Assembly: GCF_023053635.1 (NCBI RefSeq)
Contig: NC_086182.1
Span: 24,859,001 to 24,923,000, forward strand
Length of the DNA: 64,000 nucleotides
Direction: 5' to 3'
From: Elgaria multicarinata webbii
Lineage: Eukaryota > Chordata > Lepidosauria > Squamata > Anguidae
Numbering within the stretch: the stretch's first letter is position 1; the number at the start of each line of letters is the position of its first letter. The translations under genes were made by a program, and so were the position numbers. The notes under the pieces were generated by a model, which was not told the origin of the DNA, searched no databases, and saw only the letters and a program-made list of their open reading frames with translations. Of the stretch, positions 35,655-46,630 are shown piece after piece.

Positions 35655-35922
35655 ATAGTGCAGGACATGGAATAATGGGCTCAAGTTAAAGGAAGCCAGA
35701 TTCCAGCTGGACATCAAGAAAAACTTCCTGACTTTTAGAGCAGTGTGACAATGGAATCAGTTGCCTGGTGAGGTTGTGGCCTCTCCCACACTAGAGGCCT
35801 TCAAGAGGCAGCTGGACAAGCATCTGTCAGGGATTCCTGCATTGAGCAGGGGGTTGGACTCGATGGCCTTGTAGGCCCCTTCCAACTCTGCTATTCTATG
35901 ATTCTTTGATTCTATGAATGCC
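35655..35922 (+). repeat. CR1 LINE 3' end
   Basis: It contains ccagctggacatcaagaaaa, ggttggactcgatggccttg and gccccttccaactctgct. It ends in the CR1 octamer-like repeat attctatgattctttgattc. Confidence 0.88.
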
Positions 35923-36859
35923 ATGTGCTGCCTTACCATGGGGAGAAGAGTTTAGGAAAATGTTTGCCCTCGAGCTGCCACCACTGGCTTCTCCACCTCC
36001 TCCTCACCCTACATCTTTTCTTGTCTCAGGGAAGGAGGGGGCGGATGACCGCTGTAAACCTCACGCTTGCTCCTTGGCGTAAGGATTATCTAGCGCAACT
36101 CTGCAGGAGCAAAAGCGTAGGGTTTGGGAGGGGGGAATGTAGTGTCAACTCAGCACTGTGAAGAGAGCCCCCTAGAGTGTCTCATGATAAAGTTGCTCTG
36201 ATTCTCAAGCTTTGTGGCAACATGTTGATTTGTACTACCAAAGAAATTGCTTGTATTTAAACTTCAGCAACAACAACAACAACTCTTAATTGATTCCCCC
36301 CCCCCCACAATTGCTGATCTTGAGGGAACAACATTACTCCACTTGTAATATTTAGGTGACACTAACGGGACTAATCTAGAGCAGACTTAACGAGATTTCT
36401 GCTTTTGAATGCCTCTACGGTGACTATTCCAATGCTTGCAGCCACAGTTGGCTTTTGGTTTGTCATTCTAAGGAAACAGGTGTGCCATCTGGTGGCCGTT
36501 TCACCATGAAACCATCATCATTAATTCACTTTGTTCAATCCTATAGCACCCCTGGGTGGTCTTCCTTGCTCACTGCCTCTCCCTTCCCAAATCCCAAACT
36601 CCTAAAAGATGGAGAACAAAACATGACTGCTTGTGGAGCCCTACGGCTCACATAAGAATAAGGTTTTCCATAAAGGTCATGCATGTGAAAGATATTGACC
36701 CCATGACTCAGAGACAGAGCACACATTTTGCATACATAAAGCCCTGAACATCTCAGGGAGAGGTCCTCACTGAGACCTGGTAGAACTGCTGTCACCCAGA
36801 GTAAAAGTATAGCATCATTAGTGATCATTGATGATAGATGAAAATAGTTACTAGGTTAA

Positions 36860-36966
36860 GCTGCAGTCCTATGTATGTTTAGACAGGGGGGGGAAAGTCA
36901 TAGCACTCTCAACATGGTGCGATTTCTAGAACTTTCTTCTGTCTAAAGATGTATAAGATCACACCC
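36860..36966 (+). mobile_element. 107-bp TTAA MITE, second copy
   Basis: gctgcagtcctatgtatgtt through gtataagatcacaccc, with TTAA at 36856-36859 and 36967-36970. Confidence 0.78.
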
Positions 36967-37814
36967 TTAATGGCTTATGAATTTCCTTATAATGCAGAAC
37001 ATGAAAACTGACTGGGGGAAACCATACAATGGTTTCACACAGCCACCCGGCATTACAGATATCTTGCAGCACCATTCACAAAATAGGATAGGAAATAACA
37101 TGAAGTTCCAGCTTTTCTTTGGCACCATTGATAAAGAGCTAGTTAAGATGGAAATGACTAAATACGCCCTAGGATTCTTCCTTCTTCCCTTACTCCCATG
37201 GTGCATATCCCCCCTCTTGGGTGCCTGGCATAGTTATGAGGACCAGCGATTTCACTACTGGCCCGAAACATGATGGCACCTCTGGAAGAAAATCCTAATG
37301 GTCCTTTCCCACACACACACCCATAATGAAAATATAATCATAAATGAAATATCTTGACAACTTGCAGGCCTCTATTGGATCCAAAATATATTTCTTGAAG
37401 CAGGGTTAAGAGCTTCCTAGTGGTAAGGGCTACCTTGACTGGGACAAAAGAATCAATGTAAGATGGCATTCAAGATGAGTTTTGGATGCATCAGGGTAGT
37501 CACTTGTGAATGACCCCCAAAATCAACAAAGAATACATGTATCATGTAGAAAGAGGCCCAAAAATAGCACCTGTTGGCATATGCTAGTTTATATGTATAG
37601 ATGCAAATCTAGACATAGTTATTAAAACGTAAATCAAAATAGAAAGGAAAAATGACAGAAGACAGAAGAAAAAAGAAAAATGAGGATGTCTTACATAGAA
37701 TGGGGAAGTATAACACACTATTAGTATTAGCTTAGGCATATTTGAAAGGAAACAGTATTTATCTTTATTTTCTGTTGTTGTTTGTTTTTAAATTGGATTT
37801 TCTAATATCTTTCA

Positions 37815-38515
37815 AAGTGCAAAAGCTGGGTTGCAGTTAAACCTCAAAAAATCAAGATTATGGCAACCAGTTTGATTGATAACTGGCAAATAGAGGGAGA
37901 AAACGTGGAGGCAGTGACAGACTTTGTATTTCTGGGCGCAAAGATTACTGCAGACGCTGACTGCAGCCAGGAAATCAGAAGACATTTACTTCTTGGGAGG
38001 AAAGCAATGACAAATCTTGATAAAATAGTTAAGAGCAGAGACACCACACTGACAACAAAGGTCCTCATGGTTAAAGCAATGGTATTCCCCGTAGGAACCT
38101 ATGGCTGCAAGAGCTGGACCATAAGGAAAGCTGAGCGAAGGAAGATAGATGCTTTTGAACTGTGGTGTTGGAGGAAAATTCTGAGAGTGCCTTGGACTGC
38201 CAGAAGATCAAACCAGTCCATACTCCAGGAAATAAAGCCAGACTGCTCACTTGAGGGAATGGTATTAAAGGCAAAACTGAAGTACTTTGGCCACATAATG
38301 AGAAGACAGGATACCCTGGAGAAGAGGCTAATGCTAGGGAAAGTGGAAGGCAAAAGGAAGAGGGGCCGACCAAGGGCAAGATGGATGGATGATATTCTGG
38401 AGGTGAGGGACTTGACCTTGGGGGAGCTAGGGGTGGCAACGGCCAACAGAAAGCTCTGGCGTGGGCTGGTCCATGAAGTCACAAAGAGTCGGAAACAACT
38501 GAACGAATAAACAAC
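37815..38515 (+). repeat. BovB LINE, longest copy (216-aa open frame)
   Basis: This is the longest of three same-strand BovB pieces. The open frame runs from MATSLIDNWQIEGENVEAVT through DFVFLGAKITADADCSQEIR and AMVFPVGTYGCKSWTIRKAE to the native stop, which is the BovB RT-thumb and C-terminal region. Upstream, AGLQLNLKKS continues the protein in another frame, implying a one-base loss in an A-run near 37850. It ends aactgaacgaataaac. Confidence 0.93.
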
Positions 38516-39467
38516 ATCCTTCCTAAATGCATCAGCACCCAAATGTACTGCACATAATGCGTCCTGCTGCAAGCTACAGACCTGAAGACTTTGGGTGGCT
38601 GAAGCCCTTAACAAACAAGGAAGAAAAAGAAGTAAAATTTGTTCTTGTTGTTATTCAAGGAAGCTCTGGGGCAAAATGTCCTAATATATCAGAATTGTCA
38701 TTATTGGAAGAAATCATTAATAGAGAGTGTTCATCTAATTCCATCCCAAGGGCTTGGACAAATCCAGCCCACTCCAAAAGTTTGCAATGACAAGTTTGCC
38801 CAGAATCATGTCCTGATGAACTTTTGTTCTAAGGGACCCAACAAATGTCAGAACACAACAGCAAAAACAACTGTTTGGGAGATCAGAAAGGGCCCAACAG
38901 TTGTTTGCTACTGCAAACAAGGTCACCAGGTTTTATCCCACTGTGCCTGTTCTGGAAGATTACATTTATTTTTGTCCTCCTAACTGAACTTTCTCTTAAT
39001 GGCCATGGGATGACAAGCACAGAAATAGATTTCCTACAGGATCCCTCTTAAGTGGACTCTGTGTTTCCCTGATAGCCTTTCTTTCCTGACTTAGGACTTT
39101 TATCTCACTGCTAACAAGGAGTCTGCACTGGACAAAGAGGAAATTCCACTCATTGTTCTTGAGTTGTTGGGCTCTTTCTTGAATGTGCTGTCTCCCCCCA
39201 CCCCGGTCCACCACTGTCATGCTGGGATTGGCAGGCATTTCCTGCTGTTGCAATCAGCAGGAACCCCATGGGAAGGAGTTGGGTCTGTTCCTAGATTCCT
39301 AGTTAACCATCAGTGTGTTCCTTCTAGCTCAAAACAACACTGTGTTGGCCATGAGCCTAGCAACCTAAAGAATGGTCTATGAAATGTATCCTTGTAGTTC
39401 ACATGGAGAAACAGGTACCCAGCACAAGACATGGTGATTGAGAATTGTGGCTTCCATGTGCTCATGA

Positions 39468-39606
39468 AGAAGGGGTGGGGAACTGGTGGCCATCCAGGTG
39501 CTGTGGGACTCCAATTTCCATCAGCCATAGCCAATATGATCAGTGATTAGAATTGCTTGGATTTGTAGTCCAGCAACACCTGGAGGACCACAGAGAGGGG
39601 TAGAGA
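39468..39606 (+). mobile_element. Palindromic MITE, gggagttgtagtcc family
   Basis: aggggtggggaactggtggc, catcagccatagccaatatg and atttgtagtccagcaacacc. It immediately precedes the ~130-bp MITE copy 2. Confidence 0.65.
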
Positions 39607-39610
39607 ACAA

Positions 39611-39743
39611 GGCCTGATCTACACCAAGCAAGTTATAACACTATGAAAGTAGTTTGAAGATGATATATGGAATGTGGCAATGGGCCCCAACAGTTGTCAG
39701 TGTAAGTTCAATACCATTACAAAGCAGTACTGCAGTTCCTGCC
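39611..39743 (+). mobile_element. ~130-bp MITE, copy 2
   Basis: It starts ggcctgatctacaccaagca and ends gcagttcctgcc, with caa on both flanks. The internal gggccccaacagttgtca matches the other copies. Confidence 0.78.
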
Positions 39744-40323
39744 CAAGTTCCTAGTCCCTATGATTATGGAGAAAGTTGCCCATGGCTTGTTGAAGGTTCA
39801 GGAACTAGCAGGAGACTGGGTAAGATTTCCAGTGGTTAAAGTATTTCCAGACCATTTATTTTTTAGTACTATTGCTTGCTATGGGCCAAATTCGACAAGA
39901 CATTTCATTCATTCAACTAGCAATTGTATGAATGGCTCTTAAAATGTAAATAGCAAACCCAGGGGCCCAACATCAGTAGCCTGGTATGTGCAGGAAGGTG
40001 TGTTCTTGTTAACCCTTTGCTCTTTACTTTACAGCTCCTATTTGCATTGGCAGAAAAGCTCCCAATGGCATGAATGGAAGTTTTTCTTCCAATTCAAATA
40101 ATCCACAGGATGTGGGGGCAGGTGATTATTGGGACCCTGTTTAAGGGTAACCCCCCCCCCTTACTCCCCATGCCAAGGTGCTGTCAAACACTGTTTACTT
40201 TTTGCAAGCCATTCATACAACTGCTAATTGCTGGACTTCTGAACGCTAACAGTTGGCCCTAAAATGGAAGTTTGCAGAGGGGTGTGTATCTTACAATAAT
40301 TTCTGGGTTTTATTAATTTAATT

Positions 40324-40357
<34 letters not shown>
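40324..40357 (+). repeat. (AC)n(AG)n compound microsatellite
   Basis: About eight AC and nine AG units, abutting an antisense SINE. Confidence 0.9.
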
Positions 40358-40450
40358 GCCCAAGGTCACCCAATAAGCTTCATGACTGAATGGGAATTTG
40401 AACCTGGCTCTCTCCAGTGATACCCCAATGCTCTGACCACTAAAGCACAC
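40358..40450 (-). repeat. MIR-like SINE head, antisense
   Basis: gcccaaggtcacccaataag, then gaatttgaacctggctctc (reverse B box) and gctctgaccactaaagcac (reverse A box). Confidence 0.55.
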
Positions 40451-41089
40451 TGAGTCATTGGAAGTAATTAAAACAACCTGTTTGCCAGGACTACAGTTGC
40501 ATCTATACAGAAAGAAAAACAGCCAAATATGAATAAACCCTTAGTAGAGTTGTTTCACCCTAAGCAAAACAAGACCAATTGGTAAGTTGAGGGCAAAGCA
40601 TCGAAGGAATGTTTATCATAATCATTTAATTATTTCTAAAAGTACTGAATGTGCATCAGGCACTGTACAAAAATAGGGGGAAAAAACAGAAATCTCTCTC
40701 CCTGCAGGCCCTCAATCTAAAAAAGACCTGAAACAAAAGAAAAGGGGAGTTAGAGGGAAACAGGAAAACCTTTTGCTAGCTAGGAGAGAGAGAGAGTAAG
40801 ATAAGCAGGGGACAGTTTTAAAAAGTACAATAATTAACCTAGGATTATTTTTATATTATCAAATTGAATATGCTCAGAGGTTGCATTACTCGGGAACCAG
40901 GGGAAGAGATGGGACCTTGCTAAAATTATGGTTTATCACTTTCAGGCAGAGCAGATGTTTGGACTATGCAAGGGTCCAGAAATTAGAGGAGAGCTGAAAT
41001 TTTTCAGAAGATATTGTTCCGAGAAAATGACTGAGACATTCCCCAGAAAAAAGGTCACTGTGCAGAATATGTTTTCAATATTCACCATT

Positions 41090-41133
<44 letters not shown>
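41090..41133 (+). repeat. (TTTC)n microsatellite
   Basis: Eleven TTTC units, the same motif as at the KCNJ1 acceptor but on the opposite strand. Confidence 0.93.
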
Positions 41134-41209
41134 AGTGGGTGCTACTACTTTATCCCTACAATGCCCTAGAATGATGCAAGGTCCAAGATATTGTGAAGGA
41201 TGTAATATG

Positions 41210-41340
41210 GGCCAGATCTACACCAAGTGGGATATGGCACTTTGAAAACAGTTTGAAAACTGTATATGGAGTATGTCCTGGGCCCTAACAGCTGTCACTA
41301 CTGTTATAAACCATTTTAAAGTAGTAGTGTAGATCCTACC
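41210..41340 (+). mobile_element. ~130-bp MITE, copy 3
   Basis: It starts ggccagatctacaccaagtg and ends gtagtgtagatcctacc, with atg on both flanks. It is the best-preserved copy. Confidence 0.82.
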
Positions 41341-41414
41341 ATGATGGCTGTTGTAGCCGCCTGTAGCGACAAAGAAAGAAGAGACTGAGAAAGAAAGGGA
41401 GAGAAAGAGAGGGT

Positions 41415-41700
41415 GAGCCTGTCTACATGTGGTATTTATTGTGCACTCGTGATTCCTCACTCATGGTCGTTTGTGGGTGCTTTACACAATGTCATCATTC
41501 TCCAGGGCCTCTCCCATGTTTCACAGCTATTTAAGTATGTGTGTTTTTCTAATGAAGAAAGTCTGGTATATCCTGAATGGCAGCATAAAACCCTTATGTA
41601 TTTCCGCAATTGCATTATACTGCAGTGCCACTTAGTGGTTGTGTAATGGAATCTATAGAAAGGCAGAGGAAGAAAGCCCCATGTGTGTGGGGGGGACATA
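41415..41700 (+). mobile_element. Copy of the ttttctacaygagrc repeat
   Basis: atttattgtgcactcgtgat, tgtgtgtttttctaatgaag and gccacttagtggttgtgtaa follow the order of the 42.6-kb copy. The right end is decayed. Confidence 0.65.
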
Positions 41701-42576
41701 CATAAAGGAGCCAATCTTAATCCTGTATAGAAGCTAGAAGCAGAAGTTTTGGTAAAATGGTGGGTTAAAAGTCCCATGCAGAAAAGCCTAAAGAAGCACA
41801 GAGAGAAAGAAAAAAAGAAAGGGAAATGAAAGAAGCCGTGCTACCCCCACCCCCAGATTCTTCAGAAAATGAAAGACTATTTGCGCACAGGTCTAGTCCA
41901 GGTTTCATTTCCAGCATTGCCATAGGCATCTTCATAGACAATGCTGATCCAAAAAGCCCCATAAAGAGACACTTCCAAAATAAACAGGAACAAAAAGGGT
42001 ACAGTTATGTGCATACCCTGGTTCGCTGTTCCAGCCACCCACCCAGCTATGCTCTCTCCTGGGAGACGCATATCTAGTCACCCTCAAAATTGGTTTTCCA
42101 TCCCCACCCACCCACTTCCCTGTCAGCTTTTCATGGCCATTTAACTCACATAGTCCTCATTAAGCTGTTTTGGGGTGGAGGGTTCCCTAAAGATTTTTGG
42201 TACTTCTGCAAACCTGCCGATACTGCCCTTTTGTGCATGAATGTTTCAGTTGCACGAGCACCAAACCAATTGAGCTTGCTATTCGTGTATAGATGATGAT
42301 GATAATATCAATGATGGGACAGGTGAGCCCATGGTCTGACTTGAATGTTCAAGCATTTCTACATGAGGCTTTTATCCCACACCTTTATTGAGGGATGGCT
42401 GTAAGAGTGGAATTCCTTGCTGGCAGGGAATGTCTGGCTGGAAACATGGACAAGAGCAACCCTGTTGGGAGGGAAGATACAGTGCAACATTTCCTTGAAG
42501 GTCCTACTTCTGCCTTACAAGGGTAAGATGCCCCAGAATATGAAATTAACAAGTTATACTGTTGAGTTACTGCTAG

Positions 42577-42904
42577 AGTTTTTCTACATGAGACGTTTAT
42601 TGTGCACTCGTGGTTCCTTGCTAATGTTTATGGGTTCTTTAGATGATGTCGTCATCCTCTGGTTTTGATTCTGTTTTTTCAGAGCACTTTTCCAGTGTGT
42701 GTGTTTTTTAATGGGGAAAACAGGGTATTATTTCCAAAACCATTGTTTGCTGGTGTATTTGTGCCATTACACTATAGCACAGCTCCATCTAGAGGTTATG
42801 TGGCAGAAAAGCAGGAAGAGAAAAGCTCTTTGTGTAGAGATCAGATCACAATTCTGTGACAAAACTGAAAGTAGATACAGCGATTTACAGCCTCGTGTAG
42901 AAAA
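42577..42904 (+). mobile_element. ~330-bp repeat with ttttctacaygagrc ends
   Basis: Left end tttttctacatgagacg and right end gcctcgtgtagaaaat are inverted. The interior has gtttattgtgcactcgtggt and catctagaggttatgtggca. Related copies are at 41415-41700 and 47455-47765. Confidence 0.7.
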
Positions 42905-43233
42905 TCTCAGTCACCGTTGCTGAGATGTTTTTTGTTATTTTATTTATGTATTATATTTCTACACCACCCCACAGCCCAAACTCTATGGATGGTTTTATTA
43001 AGCAGGGTTGTTGCTGTTGTTGTTTTTAAAAAATCCATACTTCTAAATTTATTCCAAGAATAAGTATGCCTTCAGAAATAATGGAATGACCCTGTTTGAC
43101 TTGAAGGCCCATAAAGTAGTCTCTATGGTAAGACACTTTGCGTGTGTGTGGAAGGACAGAATTGTTTGTGTTCACCATAATACTAAATGAAATTTGGGGG
43201 GAGAGTCTGCACCAACCACTGACATTCCATTGG

Positions 43234-43482
43234 AGAGCCAGTGTGGTGTAGTGGCTAGAGTGTCAGACTGGGAGTCGGGAGATCCGGGTTCTAGTTCCCA
43301 CTTGGCCATGGAAACCCACTGGGTGACTTTGGGCCAGTCACAGACTCTCAGCCCAACCCACCTCACAGGGTTGTTGTTGTGAGGATAAAGTGGAGAGGAG
43401 GAGGATTATGTATGCCGCCTTGGGTTCCTTGCAGGGAAAAAGGCAGGATATAAATGCAATAATAAATAAATAAAAATTCATA
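43234..43482 (+). repeat. MIR-like (CORE-SINE) tRNA SINE, near-complete
   Basis: It has the same head (gagccagtgtggtgtagtgg), a B box gggttctagttcc, the core ctcacagggttgttg and an L2-like tail ggatataaatgcaataataa with aataaata repeats. It is better preserved than the copy at 19.8 kb. Confidence 0.8.
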
Positions 43483-45459
43483 AATCTGCTCTTGCATCTG
43501 CTAGAGGGGCAGGGGAAGGGAATCAAGCATTTCTGCCTGCTATAACTGCAAAGCCCCCATCTAAAGAGGGGAAAAAGTATCTATAACAGTAATGAAGGAA
43601 GGATAAAGGAAAACAATAATACCTAATGCTGTTAAGGGAGACTTCCTTCCTCCTTAAGTGTAGGTCTTTTAGTTTCCAAAGGTTTTCCCTGGTATTTTAC
43701 TAATCTAATTGGTATGGTCATGGTAAACACCCACAGGAGGTAAGTAAGTGCAGCCTTTCCGGTTATTACATGCAACTGAGATTGAATACGCAAAACTAAA
43801 GTCGATGGTACCGATCAGATTGCAGCATGACTGCCCTTCTCATCCTGTTGGATGTTTCGGCCATTTGCATCCCTGCCTTTTTGCCACACCGTTTTGAATA
43901 CAGCTCTGTTTCATTTCCCACATCCTAATGAAACCCCCAAGGATAAAATCTGTGCATGTTTAGGAGTGAAGTTTGTTCCGTCACCTCATCAAGGGAGGAA
44001 AGGGAGGGGACATTTGAGGGGTTCTGTAAAAGAAGCCATTTCAATCTTGTGGAGTCTAGCTCAACTATTTGAGGCATCTTTCCTCACTGTACAGACCCTC
44101 TTGCATCACACCCATGACTACTGTTACTTTGGTTTCATCTCAAATACACTCTAGCTGTAGCCCCGTATCCTTGGGCTGCATCAGTTAATAAATGCTGAAG
44201 GCTTGGTTCCAAGCATTTGTAGGGAGTGTCTCCTTGGAACAGCCCAGTCTAAGTTCTCAACACCCATTGTGTTGTGATTATGCTTCATCATATATGGTGT
44301 GTGGCCTCCAAGATGATTCTCCACAAGGGTTGGCTCAGGGTATGAAAGCTGGGGGTGGGGGCATAATAGAGTGAAGATGTGCCCCTCCTAGACATACAGA
44401 GATGAGTTGGAGGGAAAAACCTACAGCTCAGCAGCATGCAAAACATCAAGCCCTAGGCTCTCCAGGTAGGGTTTATTTATTTATTTATTGCATTTTTAAA
44501 GCTCTCTGGGCAGTTGGGAAAGACTCCTGAAGAACCTGGAGAGAAGCCTAGAACCCTGGAGAGAAGTTGCCAGTCAGGATAGACTAGGGATGGATCTCCA
44601 TGTATTGTTGTGCCACACCTCCCACCAGGAGCTAAAACAGGGAGGAGGCCTCCATGGACTGCAATAGAGACTTTTCCTCCTTTTTTACACCTCCCATGGG
44701 GGTTGGAATTTGGGGAAACAGGTAGGGGGAGTTTAATCACTCCCTCTTGAAGCACCCTAGTCCTGATATGAATCAGGGCTGCACACGCTTACACAACAGT
44801 AGCAAAACTATCATGCATAGCTACACTATACATGACCAGGGGAACCATTTAGTTTGACCCATCATAGGAAAAGAGTTTATACTACCTGTTAATTCTAGCC
44901 ACCCATTTTCTGTATCCTTTTCTGGCTCTATTCTATCCTATTTGAGATGGGATAACCAGAATTTACTCCACTTATACACTAAATACCATGTCCTCAATGA
45001 GGAAGCATTTAGATTTACATATGTCATTATGACGATTGCTGTTTAATTTTCAATCCATCTGCTAATCATTCCCAACATTAAATTTGCCCTTTAAAAATAA
45101 AAATAATAATACTACCCACAGTGCATAACCTTCCCTTTGCTGGCAAAGGACCAAATCAAGTTCCTTTGGCTCTGGAAACTATACAAAATTATATTGGATA
45201 CCCATTTAAGTCAAAGTCCCACATATGTAGAAAAATATATGCATTCTGTGAATATAACGTGATGTAGTTAGCAGCATCCAGGAAATTGCTGTCATGTAGT
45301 CTCTTCTGATTACATTAAGACCACTTTGGTATCCAAACCAGTTCATTTTTTCTTCTTCTACTACAACTCAGAACATAATGAGTTTTTGTTGTTGTTTTTG
45401 GCATGACATCCTAGATATATATCAAAAAGTAAGTACTCAAGTCCCACAAGCACCCTAAA

Positions 45460-46578
45460 TTACATCTTTGTGTCACTGGTTTCACTAATTTCTTGATATA
45501 TGAAGCCAGGGTTGTCGTATCCCATCTTGGCTTTGGCTTTAGCGTCTTTCTCATTATAGAGGCAAAAGGCACAGTGAGGGGTTTCCACTTCCACGGGTTT
45601 CCCAAAGTTGTGGAAGTCTACCCTGTACTTCCCTTCTTTGGTCTTGGAGACGATGGGAGCAAAACGATATCCCCACAGCACCTCCTCGGCAATGTAAGAT
45701 GTCCTGACTTGGCAAGTTGCACTGGTTGATTCCACAGTCCCATCTAGAAACACCACCAGCTCAAAGTCATGTTGGAGGATGGTGTCTGCTGTCATGTCAA
45801 AGAAGGGGCTATGCTTGTCGATGATGTGGTAAATGGTCAAGGGAGAGATGAAGAAGAGGTTCTCGTTGCCAGCATCAACGATGAAGTCTATGTTGACTTG
45901 ATCCAAGATTATTGTCTCTCCTTCCGGTGTGATGGTGGTTTTCAAGAGCTTACCATAGATATGGCTCCCAATCAAAAGGCTTTTCCGGAGGTTGGCCACC
46001 CGGATGAGAAGACACAGTTTTCCACCCCGTTTGCTGATCACGGCATTCTTGCTGAACGTGATGGTTTTGGCTCTCTTTTTGGGCCTAGAGATCTTGGCCA
46101 AAATAGCCCCACACATAAAAGAATTGATGATGACTCCTAGGATAGACTGGAAGATCAGCAGGAAAATGGCAGTGGCGCACTGTTCTGTAACACACCTAAA
46201 ACCATAGCCAATAGTCACCTGGGTCTCCAGGGAGAACAGGAAAGCAGATGTCAAGCCATTTATATTGTCGACACATGGAGTGTGATTCAATGAAGGGCTG
46301 AACTCCGGCAGATCCTTGTGTATGTATGCCACCGCATACCAAAGAAGGCCAAAAAAGAACCAACTGCCTAAGAATGCTGAAATGAAGATGGTCATTTTGT
46401 ACCTCCACCTTAGGTCCAGGACAGTGGTCCAGATGTCAACCAAGAAAATAAACCTTGACTGTTCTTCCACATTCCCAAACTCTATGTTACACCTTCCATC
46501 TTTTGACACCAGCCGTGACCTTCGTCTCTTGCGTTCTGTCAAGTGATGGATGAAATGATTCCGGATGAATTTAAACAT
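45460..46578 (-). CDS. KCNJ1: KCNJ1 (ROMK/Kir1.1) inward-rectifier K+ channel, main coding exon
   Basis: The reading frame is 372 codons, the length of the ROMK2 isoform. Kir1.1 is an ATP-sensitive, PIP2-gated apical K+ channel of kidney tubules and works as a tetramer. Visible parts are an N-terminal cytoplasmic segment with RSRLVSK (Arg22 and PKA/SGK-type Ser25), TM1 (about 62-86, after the pH-sensor Lys61 in RWRYK), an extracellular sequon N98-H-T, the pore helix and selectivity filter TIGYGFR (122-128), TM2 with the rectification-controller Asn152, and a large cytoplasmic immunoglobulin-like domain. The C-terminus has NPGF (endocytic NPxF-like) and ends TKM. These positions equal the human ROMK2 numbering. 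Met1 was chosen because it follows a splice acceptor (tttttaaacccAG) and matches the human MFK start. ROMK1-type N-terminal exons were not found. The gene is convergent with FLI1. An ATTAAA on the minus strand near 45042-45047 is a possible poly(A) signal. Confidence 0.97.
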   Translation of the reverse strand: MFKFIRNHFIHHLTERKRRRSRLVSKDGRCNIEFGNVEEQSRFIFLVDIWTTVLDLRWRYKMTIFISAFLGSWFFFGLLWYAVAYIHKDLPEFSPSLNHTPCVDNINGLTSAFLFSLETQVTIGYGFRCVTEQCATAIFLLIFQSILGVIINSFMCGAILAKISRPKKRAKTITFSKNAVISKRGGKLCLLIRVANLRKSLLIGSHIYGKLLKTTITPEGETIILDQVNIDFIVDAGNENLFFISPLTIYHIIDKHSPFFDMTADTILQHDFELVVFLDGTVESTSATCQVRTSYIAEEVLWGYRFAPIVSKTKEGKYRVDFHNFGKPVEVETPHCAFCLYNEKDAKAKAKMGYDNPGFIYQEISETSDTKM

Positions 46579-46592
46579 TCCCACCAGCCAAT
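46579..46592 (-). other. KCNJ1: 5' end of the KCNJ1 main exon upstream of Met1
   Basis: Fourteen nt lie between the acceptor AG (minus strand, 46594-46593) and the Met codon. They read in frame as W-L-V-G, so an upstream coding exon could splice in, as in mammalian ROMK1. Confidence 0.7.
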
Positions 46593-46598
46593 CTGGGT

Positions 46599-46630
46599 TT
46601 AAAAAGAAAGAAAGAAAGAAAGAAAGAAAG
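46599..46630 (-). repeat. (CTTT)n microsatellite acting as the KCNJ1 acceptor pyrimidine tract
   Basis: On the minus strand, about eight TTTC units run directly into tttttaaacccAG. The repeat therefore occupies the position of the polypyrimidine tract for the only recognised KCNJ1 exon. Confidence 0.85.

Larger units (their letters stand above)
28901..45459 (+). other. FLI1-KCNJ1 intergenic region
   Basis: Convergent spacer of about 16.5 kb. Besides the listed elements, the stretches 29300-29860, 30800-31390, 32290-32860, 34150-35220, 35930-36850, 36980-37810, 38520-39460, 39750-40320, 40460-41080, 41710-42570, 42910-43230 and 43490-45459 show no gene. Short open frames there have no recognisable family. 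About 40620-40770 (caggcactgtacaaaaatag) resembles an old SINE or LINE relic. Confidence 0.5.
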
